Assembly: GCF_901933205.1 (NCBI RefSeq)
Contig: NC_044585.1
Location: forward strand, 2,108,001-2,172,000
Direction: 5' to 3'
DNA from: Camarhynchus parvulus
Taxonomy: Eukaryota; Chordata; Aves; Passeriformes; Thraupidae
DNA length: 64,000 nt
Shown: in pieces, positions 24,901-36,900 of the stretch
How the letters are laid out: each line of letters opens with the position of its first letter
Position numbering within the stretch: position 1 is the stretch's first letter
Notes under the pieces: model-generated
What the model was told of the DNA's origin: nothing
Databases searched by the model: none
What the model saw: only the letters and a program-made list of their open reading frames with translations
Made by a program: the position numbers and the translations under genes

Positions 24901-27900
24901 GTGATTAGCACTCGAGGGAAGCTCCAAGTCTCACTTGTTCTGCTGCCAGCAGCAGCATTAGGGCATATTCTGAAACATGCTTGAAAAAGCTTTGGAGTCC
25001 TGCTGGCAGTTTGGATCAGAGGAGAGCAGGCTCTGCTGAGATTCCAGGTCATGGTGCCAACAGATCAAGTGCTGGGTAGGAGCAGTAAAACAGAAAATTC
25101 CCAGATTACACAGCAAACAGCATTGGGGCATGGAGGATATTGGTGAAAATCCATGCAGGATTAATGTCAAGGTGGGATTAGAGGGTAAATTGAGAATTTT
25201 AGTGCACAATGCTTCTGAAAATGACATCTTTTGTGTCTTAAACTGGAAAGCTAAACTGGGAAAGCACTGAAGAGCAATGATTTTTACAAAGTTCAGTAGC
25301 AGTGACTTGCAAAGCAAATTTAGGGAGGGGGACAGAGGAGTCCCCACTCCTCAGTACTTGCTCTTGTGCTTCAGTGAGTTTTTTAGTTTTGTAAATAATG
25401 AAGCCCACACTGACTCTGGGACAGCACATCAGTCCCAGCTGCAGCAGGGAGAAGTCTTTGCAGAACATCCTGGAGTTCTGTGGCTCAAGAGGAGCCAAGC
25501 TCAGGCTGCTCCATGAAGAGTGAATCTGTTTGGGAGTGAGCTCCCCCAAAGAGGACCAAGGTCAGAGAGGAGAGGGGATGAGAGGTTGGGCTGTCACCTG
25601 CCTGGGAACACCTCCTCAGCCACAATAAATTCCACAGTGCACAGACAAGGACCAGGAACATCTTTGCCTGGGTATTTTTTATTCAACATCATCTATGAAC
25701 CAGCTTCCAGTGAGTTTTTTATTGCTTTTGTATTTTTAGAGGACTTAAATGCTCCAAGAGCCTTTTTTTTTCCCCTTAGGACAAAAGAAAGGTGCAGTTT
25801 CAGAAGGAATATGGAAATTATTGTGCCAGGTTCCCTGGCAGAGCTGTACTCATCTCTGGCAGGAAATATGATGTGCACCTGAAGAAGGGTTTTGGTCCAA
25901 GGTCCAAGTGCAGAATTTGCAATTGCTGTCAAATCCAGACCAAGTTTTCTCTGACCAGACTTGATGAGATGGTACTTTAAAAATAAAAAGCACTAATAAA
26001 ACAATTAACTGTAAAAACCACCAAGCAAGTATGTTCAAAGCTGCAGTGAGGAAAATGCAGTCCCCTGTAACTTGGCTCTGCACTGACCACGCAGAGAAAA
26101 TCCTTATTTAGGGCCTTTCTGATGTATTAAAATGTCCAGGGTATCTTTGTCCCCTGTAGGGATACAGACACAGATGCAGGAACTTGGGGTAACAGTTTCT
26201 TACAGTCCCATGTGGTTTGATTTTCTTTCTCCCTCCCCCCATGTTTCACTCACTTCTCCAGCTCAGATTGCTGACAACAACATGAGGAGGGGATGGGAGG
26301 CTTGCAGGCACCTGGGATTTCCTAAGTGAAATCTTTGGCAAGTGTGTCTTTTTATTATTTATTTCCTGATTTTGAATTCCACCCCCCTCAAGCTGTCATT
26401 CCTTAGCAGTGCAAATGAAAAGCTGCCCTTGATGTGTGCACAACAATGGAAGCCTCTGCAGGCCACATGGCTCCTGCAGTTTAATTTACTTTAATTCATT
26501 TTATATTGAACCAAATGATCTTATTTGCCTTTTTTAATGGAGAGCCTTCAGCCAAGCCCTCCCTTCCAAAGGAATGATGAGCTCAGCTGTTCCTGAAACC
26601 TGTACCCAGCTCAGTGTCCCTGTCACAGCCTGGGGACAGAGAGGGGGCACCTCCAGCACAGGTGGGATCCTCTGGAAACGCCCCAGAGCTCTGGGATCAG
26701 TCTGATGCTGGGGTGACCTTCCTTCTCCTGCTCTTCTCTCCAATCCACAAGCTCTTCTCTCCCTGCATTCCAGCCTGACTGGAGTCTCACAGCCTCCCAG
26801 GCTGGTTTGGAACCTGGGAAACTCTGGGGTTATTTTGTCAGAATTTCAGTCTTCCCTCATTCTTTGGAGGAGTTGCTCTGAATTTCTGAGTTGCTCAGGC
26901 TTGGGGAACTCTGGCTGGTTGTACCCTCACCATAAAGCAGCTCTCATGCTTCACCCTTCCAGCACCCATGATGATGGGTTTTGCCCACTGTACAAAGACA
27001 AACTTTTTCTGCTCCTCAATTTGAGTTCGCTTTCTCTCAGTTAAAGCATAAACTGATGCTACAAATCACAGAAGCTTCCAACAAAAATTGTCCTTCCTGT
27101 GATGGGCCACTCTAGGAAAACATGACCCAGGTACTTTGGATGGGGGGAGCTGAGTGTTCTAACCCAGATTTTTTATGTGTTTTCTTTCAAAATGAAAAGA
27201 TGCATCCAACTGATGAAAGCAGAGTTCACTGTTGTCATTGATGATCCTGATGGAACAAAGTAATGTACAGCTGACACTAAACTGTAAGCACAATTGGAAA
27301 GAAGGATTATATTCCAAATTCATCTTGACAGACTGGAGAAATGGTCTAGAAAACAAGGAGGGAATGAAAACAGTCCAGAAGAGAATAATAAGATCTGGAA
27401 TTAACAATCTCTGAGAAAAGACTCAAAAAATTGTTGGGAGTTCAGTCTACAGACAAGAATGAAGGGAGATACAGAGACTGATAAATAAAAGCAAAAACCA
27501 CGCAGTATTCAGAGAAAACCAGGATCCCAAGGAGCAGCAGGAAAAGCCAGACTAGCATTGCAAGTGCCTTTGAACTTCCAAAATGAGGGAAATCTGAAGA
27601 GCCAGCTCAGAGGCTGAGTGCAGGATGATTAAAGTTCCCCACATCCCATCCAAGGGCAAGTTTTAGGATCTACTGCTGACTGCCAGCAGCTGAGGATTAA
27701 ATCCCTGGGTGCAGCAACCTCCACCTCAGGCTCCCTACCAGGGGAGCAAGAGGCTGCTGTTCTGAGTGGTTAAACTGGCACAAAAACTTCTCACTATACA
27801 GAAATACCCATTTTGAAAAAATCAAGCTCTGCTGAGTTAAATTCGTATTTCTCCAGCAGCCTGTTACCATTAAATGACAACTGCCCAGAAGTTCATAAAC

Positions 27901-30900
27901 TCCAAGGTGGGCTTCAGGCAGAAATCCTACTTGGAGGACATTGGGAGGAAGAGAATAACTTAGTATCTGGCAAGTATTCAGAGAAAAAACTTGATAAAAA
28001 TTTTGGTGAAGGTTAATGTGCATAAATTGCACCAGAAGTGTTCAAACTGAGCAAAAAGTTCCATTTAAATCCTCACCTGTGCTGGCCAGGGGTCAGCAGG
28101 CTCAGGGCAGGAGATCAGCTATGTGATCACCAATTACCATTTCCATGGTGTCCTGTGGTTCTCCTGGAGCACTCCCATCCCAGTTTGATCTTCATTTGTT
28201 ACATCCCATCCCTGGCTGGGTTAAAGGCTGCAGAGTGGGGGACAGAACCCCCAAACCAAACCCAGATCTGGTGCTGGTGCCAGCAGTGCCAGGGGACAGC
28301 GAGACCATCCCCAACATCCTCAGACAAAAAGGGGCTCAAAAAAAGTGAGACACATTGCTCTCCAGAAAAAGGTATTAAAAATGAAGCATCTGTGCTCTGA
28401 GTCATTACAGGCCCTTGACAGATGTGATCCTACCAGCCTCTCACTGGAGCTGCAAATAAAGACCCCTTCTCTTTCTTCTCTCCAGACAAGGATTAATGAG
28501 TACTTGGGATGGCTCTCAGACAAGCAAGCAAAGGCTGTGAACCTTTTCCAACACTGCCATTTATCTTGGGAGGACTATTCACATCACTTCTCCCTCCCTC
28601 CCCAGTCTGGATTATGCTCTGACCCAGCACATTAATCTCCCAAAATATAATAATAATAATAGAAGGAGGAAAAAAAAAAAAGCTGGACAATTGCCAGAAT
28701 TAAATTAATAACCATCTCAGATAGCCCTGCTGTGCAGGAACGAACTGCTCAACTCCCCTGCCACCCCTGTCATTGCTGAGCAAAACTGTTCCCAGTTTAG
28801 ACACCCCCTGAAGTGCCCTGCCTGGGACTTTCAGCAATTCCTGCTGGTACCTGGCACCTGGAGGTGCCTTCCATCCCCACAGCTGCCAGGGGTTTCTTTA
28901 CTGAATGCAAATAACACACACTGCCACATCTGCCCCCAGAACGGGGACACTGCTGAGTGGAGGGAGAGGCAGCATGAGAGAGGTGCAAAATAAAACACAT
29001 CAAAAGGTGTTTGGAATGAGAGAGGAACTTTTACAAGTTAGGCTTAGTCTACATGTGGTTTCATAAACATTTAAATATGTGCAGCGTTTAATTAATTCTT
29101 TTTTTCTCCCATGGTTAGAACTGGTGCTGCCTTTTGTGGCTTCAGTTTAACCCAGTTACTTCTTTGACCCAAGTGGGAAGCCAAAGATGCAAATATTTGC
29201 AATTTCTTCCCAGAAAATGAAGAGGTTCCCGCTTCAGAAATATGAATTTACAGAGATTACTCAGAAAACAAGACAAAGTCAATGAGAAAAGCAATTATCT
29301 GGCTGCTAGCACTGATTCCTCCTCAAGCACTGCTCACCTCCCTGGGCTTTAATCACTGCTGGTAGCACCAAGCCTTGCTCAGGTCTGTGACGGCTCAAAA
29401 AGCACCCCTCGATCCCAGGTGACTTTCTGCCAAAGGTTTAGCAACAGATTTTAATGTTTTTATTCTTACACCCATACTTAGCTCTGGCACAGGGTGCCCA
29501 GAGCAGCTGTGGCTGCCCGTGGATCCCTGGCAGTGCCCAAGGTCAGGTTGGACAGGGCTTGGAGCAGCCTGGGACAGTGGGACGTGTCCCTGCCACAGCA
29601 GGGGTGGCACTGGGGGGGATTTAAGGTCCCTTCCCACCCAAACCATTCCCTGATTCCGTGATTCCATGCTGCAAACGTGTGGTGAAGGTATCAGATTATC
29701 AAAGACAAAGGTTTGTACCTCAAGAAGAGTCTCCTACCTTCGACTTGACAGCGAGGATGATCTTGGGCAGGGCCACCACGAGGCATTTCAGGGCAATGGT
29801 GAGGTACTTCAGCACAAAGTCTGCAATGCCCACAATCCACATCAGGTCAAAGAAGTCCAGCCTGTCCAGGTTGGGTTTCAGGAATATTAGGCTGAAAGAG
29901 ACACCAAAGCTCAAATACCACTGAGGAGAAGTTTGCTCAAGCTCCTTGAAGGCACTGCTGGCTGGAGAGAGCCCAGCAAGGGCCCTGAACCTCAGGGAAG
30001 TTCTCAAGGGCAAGAGGAGGAAAACACAAATCAGACTTGTAGCTCCTTTGGGCCTCCTGACTTTGCTCCTGCCCACTTCTAGAGGGGTCAGCAGGTTTGC
30101 CCAGTGTCACAAAGCAGGACCCAGATACCCATAAAGTGTGTTTGGAAGCCAGCAGTGTCCATAACCTGCCTTTCCCACTGCCTGGGGTGCTGACAGTGCC
30201 CTCAGTGCACAGCGAGGGATCTGGGTGTCACAGCTTGTCCTGGCAAGTCCTGCTCACAACAATCCTGCTTCCCTGGCCAAGGGAACACCCCCTCAGCCCC
30301 TGCTCTGCCACAGGGGCACAGTCCCCAAACCCACTGGGCACATCAAACAAAGGGGTGACACAGGAAACCCTGCGCCAGCCACAGCAGAAAGGGGAGAACT
30401 TCACACTTTGTGTCCTGCCCTGACAGTGCCACTGCCTGAAGCACAGCAAGAGCTGGGCTCTGTTAATATTCTTACCTGAACCAAAGATCCAAAAATTAAT
30501 GCCCCTTACATCATGTCATTGACTGGGCTGAACATTTGCTGTTTGAAAAAGTGGAGTCTGGGACAGCAGAATTTCACCCAGCAGTAGGCAGGAGCTACTG
30601 GCCTGAGCAATAATGAGAACTAGACCCTAGTTCTCATTCTCAGGCTGAAAAAACAGGATTCATCTTCAGGGTATTTACCTGCTAAAGCCTCAAGGTAGAA
30701 AGCAAAAACTGAACAGAAAAAAACACCCAAAATAAAATTAAAACAAAAAAAAAGCAAAGTAAAGTAACCAACCCAAAACGAAAAGCCTGAACATGAAATT
30801 AAAATACTCACAACACTGGCACAGCACAACAGGTAAAATTACACTCCTAAAAACAGAAACAGAATCAGAAACTTTACTACTATTCATGCACTAGAAACAA

Positions 30901-33900
30901 GAAAAAAATCTGGAAATGAAAAATGAAAGAAAGAAACAGAACTGAAGCAGACATTTCTAATTTGACAAGCCTGGCTTGTGAATAGTCCCAGGTCTGGGAA
31001 GCAAGAGATACAGCAGCCTGAGCATGCCAGCACTGCAGCACTCACAGGAACAGGGCTTTTCCTGGAGCTGCGGCCCAGCCTGCCCACTGGCAATAAACCA
31101 CACTCTAAACTGTCTGTAGGATGGTCCCAAATTGCTAAAATCCATTTATTTTCGATGATTTAGCCTTTATTTTGAACTAGTCCCATTCATGCTTTTAACC
31201 TTGGCCACCTTCTTAGAGACACCCTGTTACCCTGTGTGCAAACAGATTTCACTTCCAGACCTTTCTGCCATTCCTGTTCCTCCTTTTCCACTCCCTCCCA
31301 CCAGCTCCATCCAGACAATCCCATGGCTTGGCCTCTCCCCTTCAGCCCCACATTCAAACCTTCTCAGCTCTCCCCCTTTCTCTGCCTCCTACCTGTGATT
31401 ATTCCTGTCTGTTTTATATTAAGTTGTGATTCAAATCCATGAGCAGAACCCTTTCTGTATTTGAGAACTCACTCAGTCAGGATTTGAAAGGCAAGGCTAT
31501 CTTAATTACCTCAGAACCAAGTGCCCTGAGAACACTGGGGTAAAATTGCTATTCCATCTCCTGTCCTGCACTCCAATCTGGATGAACTGAAGAGGAAAAT
31601 CAGTGGGTCAGTTCCTCATCTGCCTCTGAGACCTGCACTTATGTTCAGCTGCAGTGGTCACAATGGGAATTCAGAGGAATTCAGAGGGCATTTTTGGAAA
31701 GAATCCACCCTCCTCTGACACCATCACCCCGGCCCAGTTATCTGCTCAGGTCCTTTATTGACAGGAGCACGGTAAGGTGACACACACATCCTTTTCCTGC
31801 ACTGGAAGGTATCACAAAGATGTGACAAACACAGCACATCCTTTAGGGGCACACAGTTCCTCCCACAGTGTGGGGGAGAAGCTTTCTTCTTTCCCCACCT
31901 GGCAATGATCACCTGCTCCCACCCTGCACAATGCAGATTTTGCTCACCTGTTGTACAGCTGCTGAGAGCTGAATGTGTAAAGCAAGTACAGGGTGTTTCC
32001 AGTGAGGAAGGCCAGGATCCAGAAGACAACCAGCACTGATCTCTTCTCCTGAGCAAGGAAAAGGAGCAGAGTTATTTCAGCTCAAAATCTCAAGACTTGA
32101 GCTAAGCTTTGTTGAAAAATCCAACCCAGGGGATGCAAATATATAACAAAGTGCTCAGTAATTAGTTTATTTACACAGGACTAAGAAATAGTCTGTAAGG
32201 TAAAGACATCTATCAACACAAGCAGAAATGCCTCTCACTCCTGTAAACTTTTCAATGGAAATTAATCAAAATAAGCTAGTGAAAATGACAGAATTACTTG
32301 CAGAATGCATCTTCAAAGCTAGGATCTTTCTTGGGACACCTAACATCTCCTGATATTTAAAATGCAGATTTAAAAAAGTCCATTCCAAGTATTGTCCTAA
32401 ATTCTGAGCTGTCACCTGGCTGGAGTGACAATTCATGGTGTTTTATAGGGGTGTTTTATAAAAAGACCCAAAGTCACTCACTGGAAGGCTCAGCTAATTC
32501 AAATATACCCCACCACTACCTGCAGCACATCTGGGTGCTATCCTAAAGCACGGTGCTTCTGGAACATTCATTTTTGATGAAACAAATAATTAAAGGCCAA
32601 AAGAAGTGGAAATTTTGCATTTCAACATATATGGAATGTTACAGACAAGCTGCATGGCAGAAGACACTGTCCTGGGTCTTGGCCCTTGGTAACTTTGGGG
32701 AGTAAATTTTATTCCTGAGAGGAAAACACCCACCATTTTTCATGTGAGCTGATTTATTAAGAAAGGAGGTCTCTGTAGCTGTTCAGCAGCCAGGCCTGCT
32801 GTGCTGAGATTTAAAGCAGGCAGATCAAGGGGCACACTGCTGGAAGGGCAGAGGTGCACAGTGCAAGGCAGCAGCAATCTGTTACTGGGCTGTGCCACTG
32901 ATCTGCTCACTCAGGGCTGGATCTCACTGATTCCACTGCTGCTGGCACATACAAGCATGCACTTGTGCCAGCCATTCTGTAATTTTGACCAAAAAGCAGG
33001 TCTAGCTTTGTGCTTTTAGTGCTGTTGAACTGTTTTTCTGACACAGAAGATCAGAAGGCCTGAAAAGATCTGCTGGTTTCTTTACATCCTAAGCATATTA
33101 ATGCCCAGAGCATTATAAAGCTACTAGCAAGCAACACATCTATGAGATCTTTCAGCTGAACGTCTCAAAGCATTATCTAAATGCTAATTAGCAAAACCTC
33201 ATCATTAATAAGTCAAATAGGCTTCAGCATCTCTGCTGTACACGATGGGAAAACCAAGGTGCAGAGAAAGGCTGGAAAAGGCACAGCCAGGCAAGAGGGA
33301 GATGCAGATTACAACATCCCTGACCTGTCCTTTTTGTTTTACTACACCACATTTCACAAAAAAGCAGGACAGAGACTTTGGGAGAGCACTGGGGAGAGGC
33401 AGGAAGGAGAAGACAGATCTGTGCACAAAGAAATGCATTCAGCCCTACACTGCAATCAAAGGTTCAACACAGATGCTATGGAAAATGATGTTTGGTGGGA
33501 AAAGAAGTGTTGGAATCCAAAATGCAGGGAATTCTCAGAACTTTGGGCCTGTAAGCCAAAGCTTAGAATTAAAGACAGGATTTGTTTAGAGACCTAGGAA
33601 AAAGCTTCCAAACTGAGGTGCTAGAAGCAAGAATGCGGATTTATAGTTTGAAGCAGAGACACAATAAGTGGAGGAAAGTTTAGAGTTTAAGATATAGGAA
33701 AAATAAAAGTAGTTACAAATGTAAAGGAGTTTAGAATGCAGTACTGTAGGTTTGTGTGTCATAACATGATTAGCTAAAAAAGCCTACACTGTAGCATGAG
33801 TCCATAAGACAAAAGTCCGTAAGGACTGAGTCAAAACCATAAATATGCTTGTTAGCAGTGTTGTATTAGTCAATAAATCCTTAAAAGGTCTGGTAACCAG

Positions 33901-36900
33901 GGGTCTTGTGACCTTCTGAACCACTTTCTGACCTTCTCACATCCTGTAAAGATATGAGCTGAACTCAACCTTCCTATCTATGCAGAAAATAAGAAAATAA
34001 ATGGCATCATCTAAAAACCTCAGAGGTCCTGTCTCTAACTCATTCAAAACTCCTTCAAAAATCCCCATACATGAAAAAGTAAAATGCCAGACTCACCTTC
34101 AGAGCCACCTGCTCTCGGAGCGTGGAGTTGGCGTAGGCAAAGGTGCTGGCCATGCCAATGCACACAGCAATTCCTGCAGGGAAAGGCTCTGTCAGACAGA
34201 AACTGCTGATGCTGTTGGACTTGATTTCACACCCAGCACCCTCCCTGCAAGACAGGAGTCTCTGTGCCACACACAAATCTTTGCTGTCACCAGGGTAAGC
34301 TCTGCCCATCTCTCCTAGAGAGAGAAGCCTTGGAAACATCCTGAGGAATGTCAGGGAGAAATCAGGGAAAGGAACAGCCCTGGTCAGGACAAGAAAGATA
34401 TGGATATGACCTGGATGAACACAGCCTGGACTGAAAGTAGGGGGAATTCATCACATGCATTATCCCATAAATTTGAGTATGTTCCCTTCATGCTAGAGTC
34501 CATCTGGATACTGCCACATGGATAAATATATCAGACATCAGAGCCTGAAAAAGCCTCCCAACCACTCTATAATCACAGCTCAAAAAGGATGGATGTACCA
34601 GATATCAGAGCTGATAAAGTTTCCCAACCACTCTATAATCACAGCTCAAAAAGGATGGATGCATCAGACACCAGAGCGTGAAAAATCCCCTCCAACCATC
34701 CCTCTAACCACAGCTCAAAAAAACTCTAAGGAATGCTCACCAAGCTTGTGCTGGAAACAAACTTTAGCCAGGAGGATCAAGATGAAGGGAAGTCCCTTCT
34801 GCAGCCACCCAACGACAGCTTTGAGCTCGGAGAGAGCCGGGGCCGGCGTCCCGGCCTGTTCCTCGGCGCCCTCCTCGCCGTGCCCGTGCCGCTCGCCGCC
34901 CGCCATGTGCAGCAGCGAGGAGCCGCGGTGGTGCCCGTGCTGGAAGGGATGCGCCGGGGCCCGGTGGTGGAACGGGGCCCCCTCAGCCCGTCCGGCACCC
35001 TCATCCCTCGGGGCCGGCATCTGGATGAAGACTTCTCCCCCTCCGGCCGCCGAGCCCAGCACCAGCCCCGCCGGGAAGGGCGCGGCGGCGATGGAGGCGG
35101 CGGGGAGGCCGGCCAGGCCCGAGAAGAGCTGCTGAGGGGAGGCGGCCTCGGCCTTGAGGCTCTCGAACACTCCGCTCTCGTCCACGCTGGCCTCGGAGCT
35201 CAGCGTCTGGCTCCGGCTCCTGCAAAGGGGACAGACAACGGGATAGGGGCAGAGACCACAGGATTGAGCCAAAACAGGGGCACAGACCCCAGGGATTCAG
35301 ACAAAATGGGGGCACGGCCAAAATGGGGTACAGACCCCAGGGATTCAGTCAAAACGGGGTACCGACACTGGGATGAAGTCAAAACAGGGGCATAGACCCC
35401 AGGGATTCACCCAAAATGGGTGTATAGAGCCCAGGGATTCAGCCAAAATGGGGGTACAGACCCCGGGATTCAGCCAAAAGGGGGGTACAGACCAAATTTG
35501 GTACAGACCCCGGGATTCAGTCAAAACGGGGGACAGACCCCAGGGATTCAGTCAACATGGGGTACAGACCCCAGGGATTCAGTCAAAACAAGGGACAGAC
35601 CCCAAAGATTCAGCCAAAATGGGGCACAGCCAAAACAGGGTACAGACCCCAGGGATTCACCCAAAATGGGGTACAGACCCCAGGGATTCAACCAAAATGG
35701 GGTACAGACCCCAGGGTTCAAACAAAACGGGGGCACAGACCCCAGGGATTCACCCAAAATGGGGTACAGACCCCAGGGATTCAGCCAAAACAGGGCAAAG
35801 ACACCACGATTCAGCCAACATGGGGTACAGACCCCAGGATTCAGTCAAAACGGGGGCACAGAACTAGGTGCTGGTTTAGCCCAGCCCTGAGTGCAGTGAT
35901 TCCTCACACTCTCTATTGTTGGTTGGGGGTTTATGCACAAAATCCTGAATGGGGTGGGACTGCTGTGTCTCGAGCTGTTTATTCTCCAGCATCACTCTCA
36001 TTACACGGTTATGACAATGGGAAGATACCAGCAGCTCGTGTTCTCGGCAGTAGCCAAAGAACTCAGGGTTACAACTCACTTAAAATTTTTTGACCAATCA
36101 CACAAAGCAAAAGCGTATTGACGGTAGTTCAATCCAACCAGTGTAAGCACACGTACCTTTGGTTAAAACAATGCTTGCTTATTTCAAATACAATACTTGC
36201 TTGTAAGCATTAAAACACAATGCACAGAGCTCCATTATTAAGCTTAGAACTTCCTAATATCTTGCTAGATATGCTTTTCTGCAGCTTAGGGAGTTATTCT
36301 GGCCAAACACTAATACACAGATCATTGCTCTATTTGTCCTTACTTTCTACATCTCATATAACTTTTCTTCTGACAAACCTTATGGCTACTGCTTAGCTCT
36401 AATTGCAGTTCTGCTGTCTCTGAGGCCTGCCTTTTGCAGCTTTCCCAAAACCCTCTGATTTTAAGGATTCCCACTCAGAACACCAAGGTATCCAGATGCT
36501 TTTCCCTGTATTTTCTGTCGAGAAGTCACAGCTGCACAACTGGAGGCCAGTAACGAGATCAGAGAGCCTCTCCAGACCTGACCAGAACACATCAGCTCCC
36601 TCACCAAGGAATGAAACTCCCAAACACCCTGCTTGCTTTTGGAAAAAACAAAGAAATAATACATCCAGTACCAAATCCAGTATCTTCTATAATGATTTGA
36701 GTATTTAAAGAAAAACATACAAAACCTCATGGAACCTGACACAGCACCACCAAGTCGAGTCATACTATAAACAAATTAACCAGGCGAACTCAAAGCAATG
36801 ACCTACCCCCAAAATCCTCTGTCTTTATTTTGGGACAATCACTACCTGCCCACTGATTAATTGCACCAGAAGAGACACAATCACCAGGGGAAGAGAAGTG

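Noticed and set aside
35228..35866. CRISPR-like array of 29-bp repeats
   Set aside because: There are no unique spacers; units are directly tandem and the DNA is a vertebrate intron.
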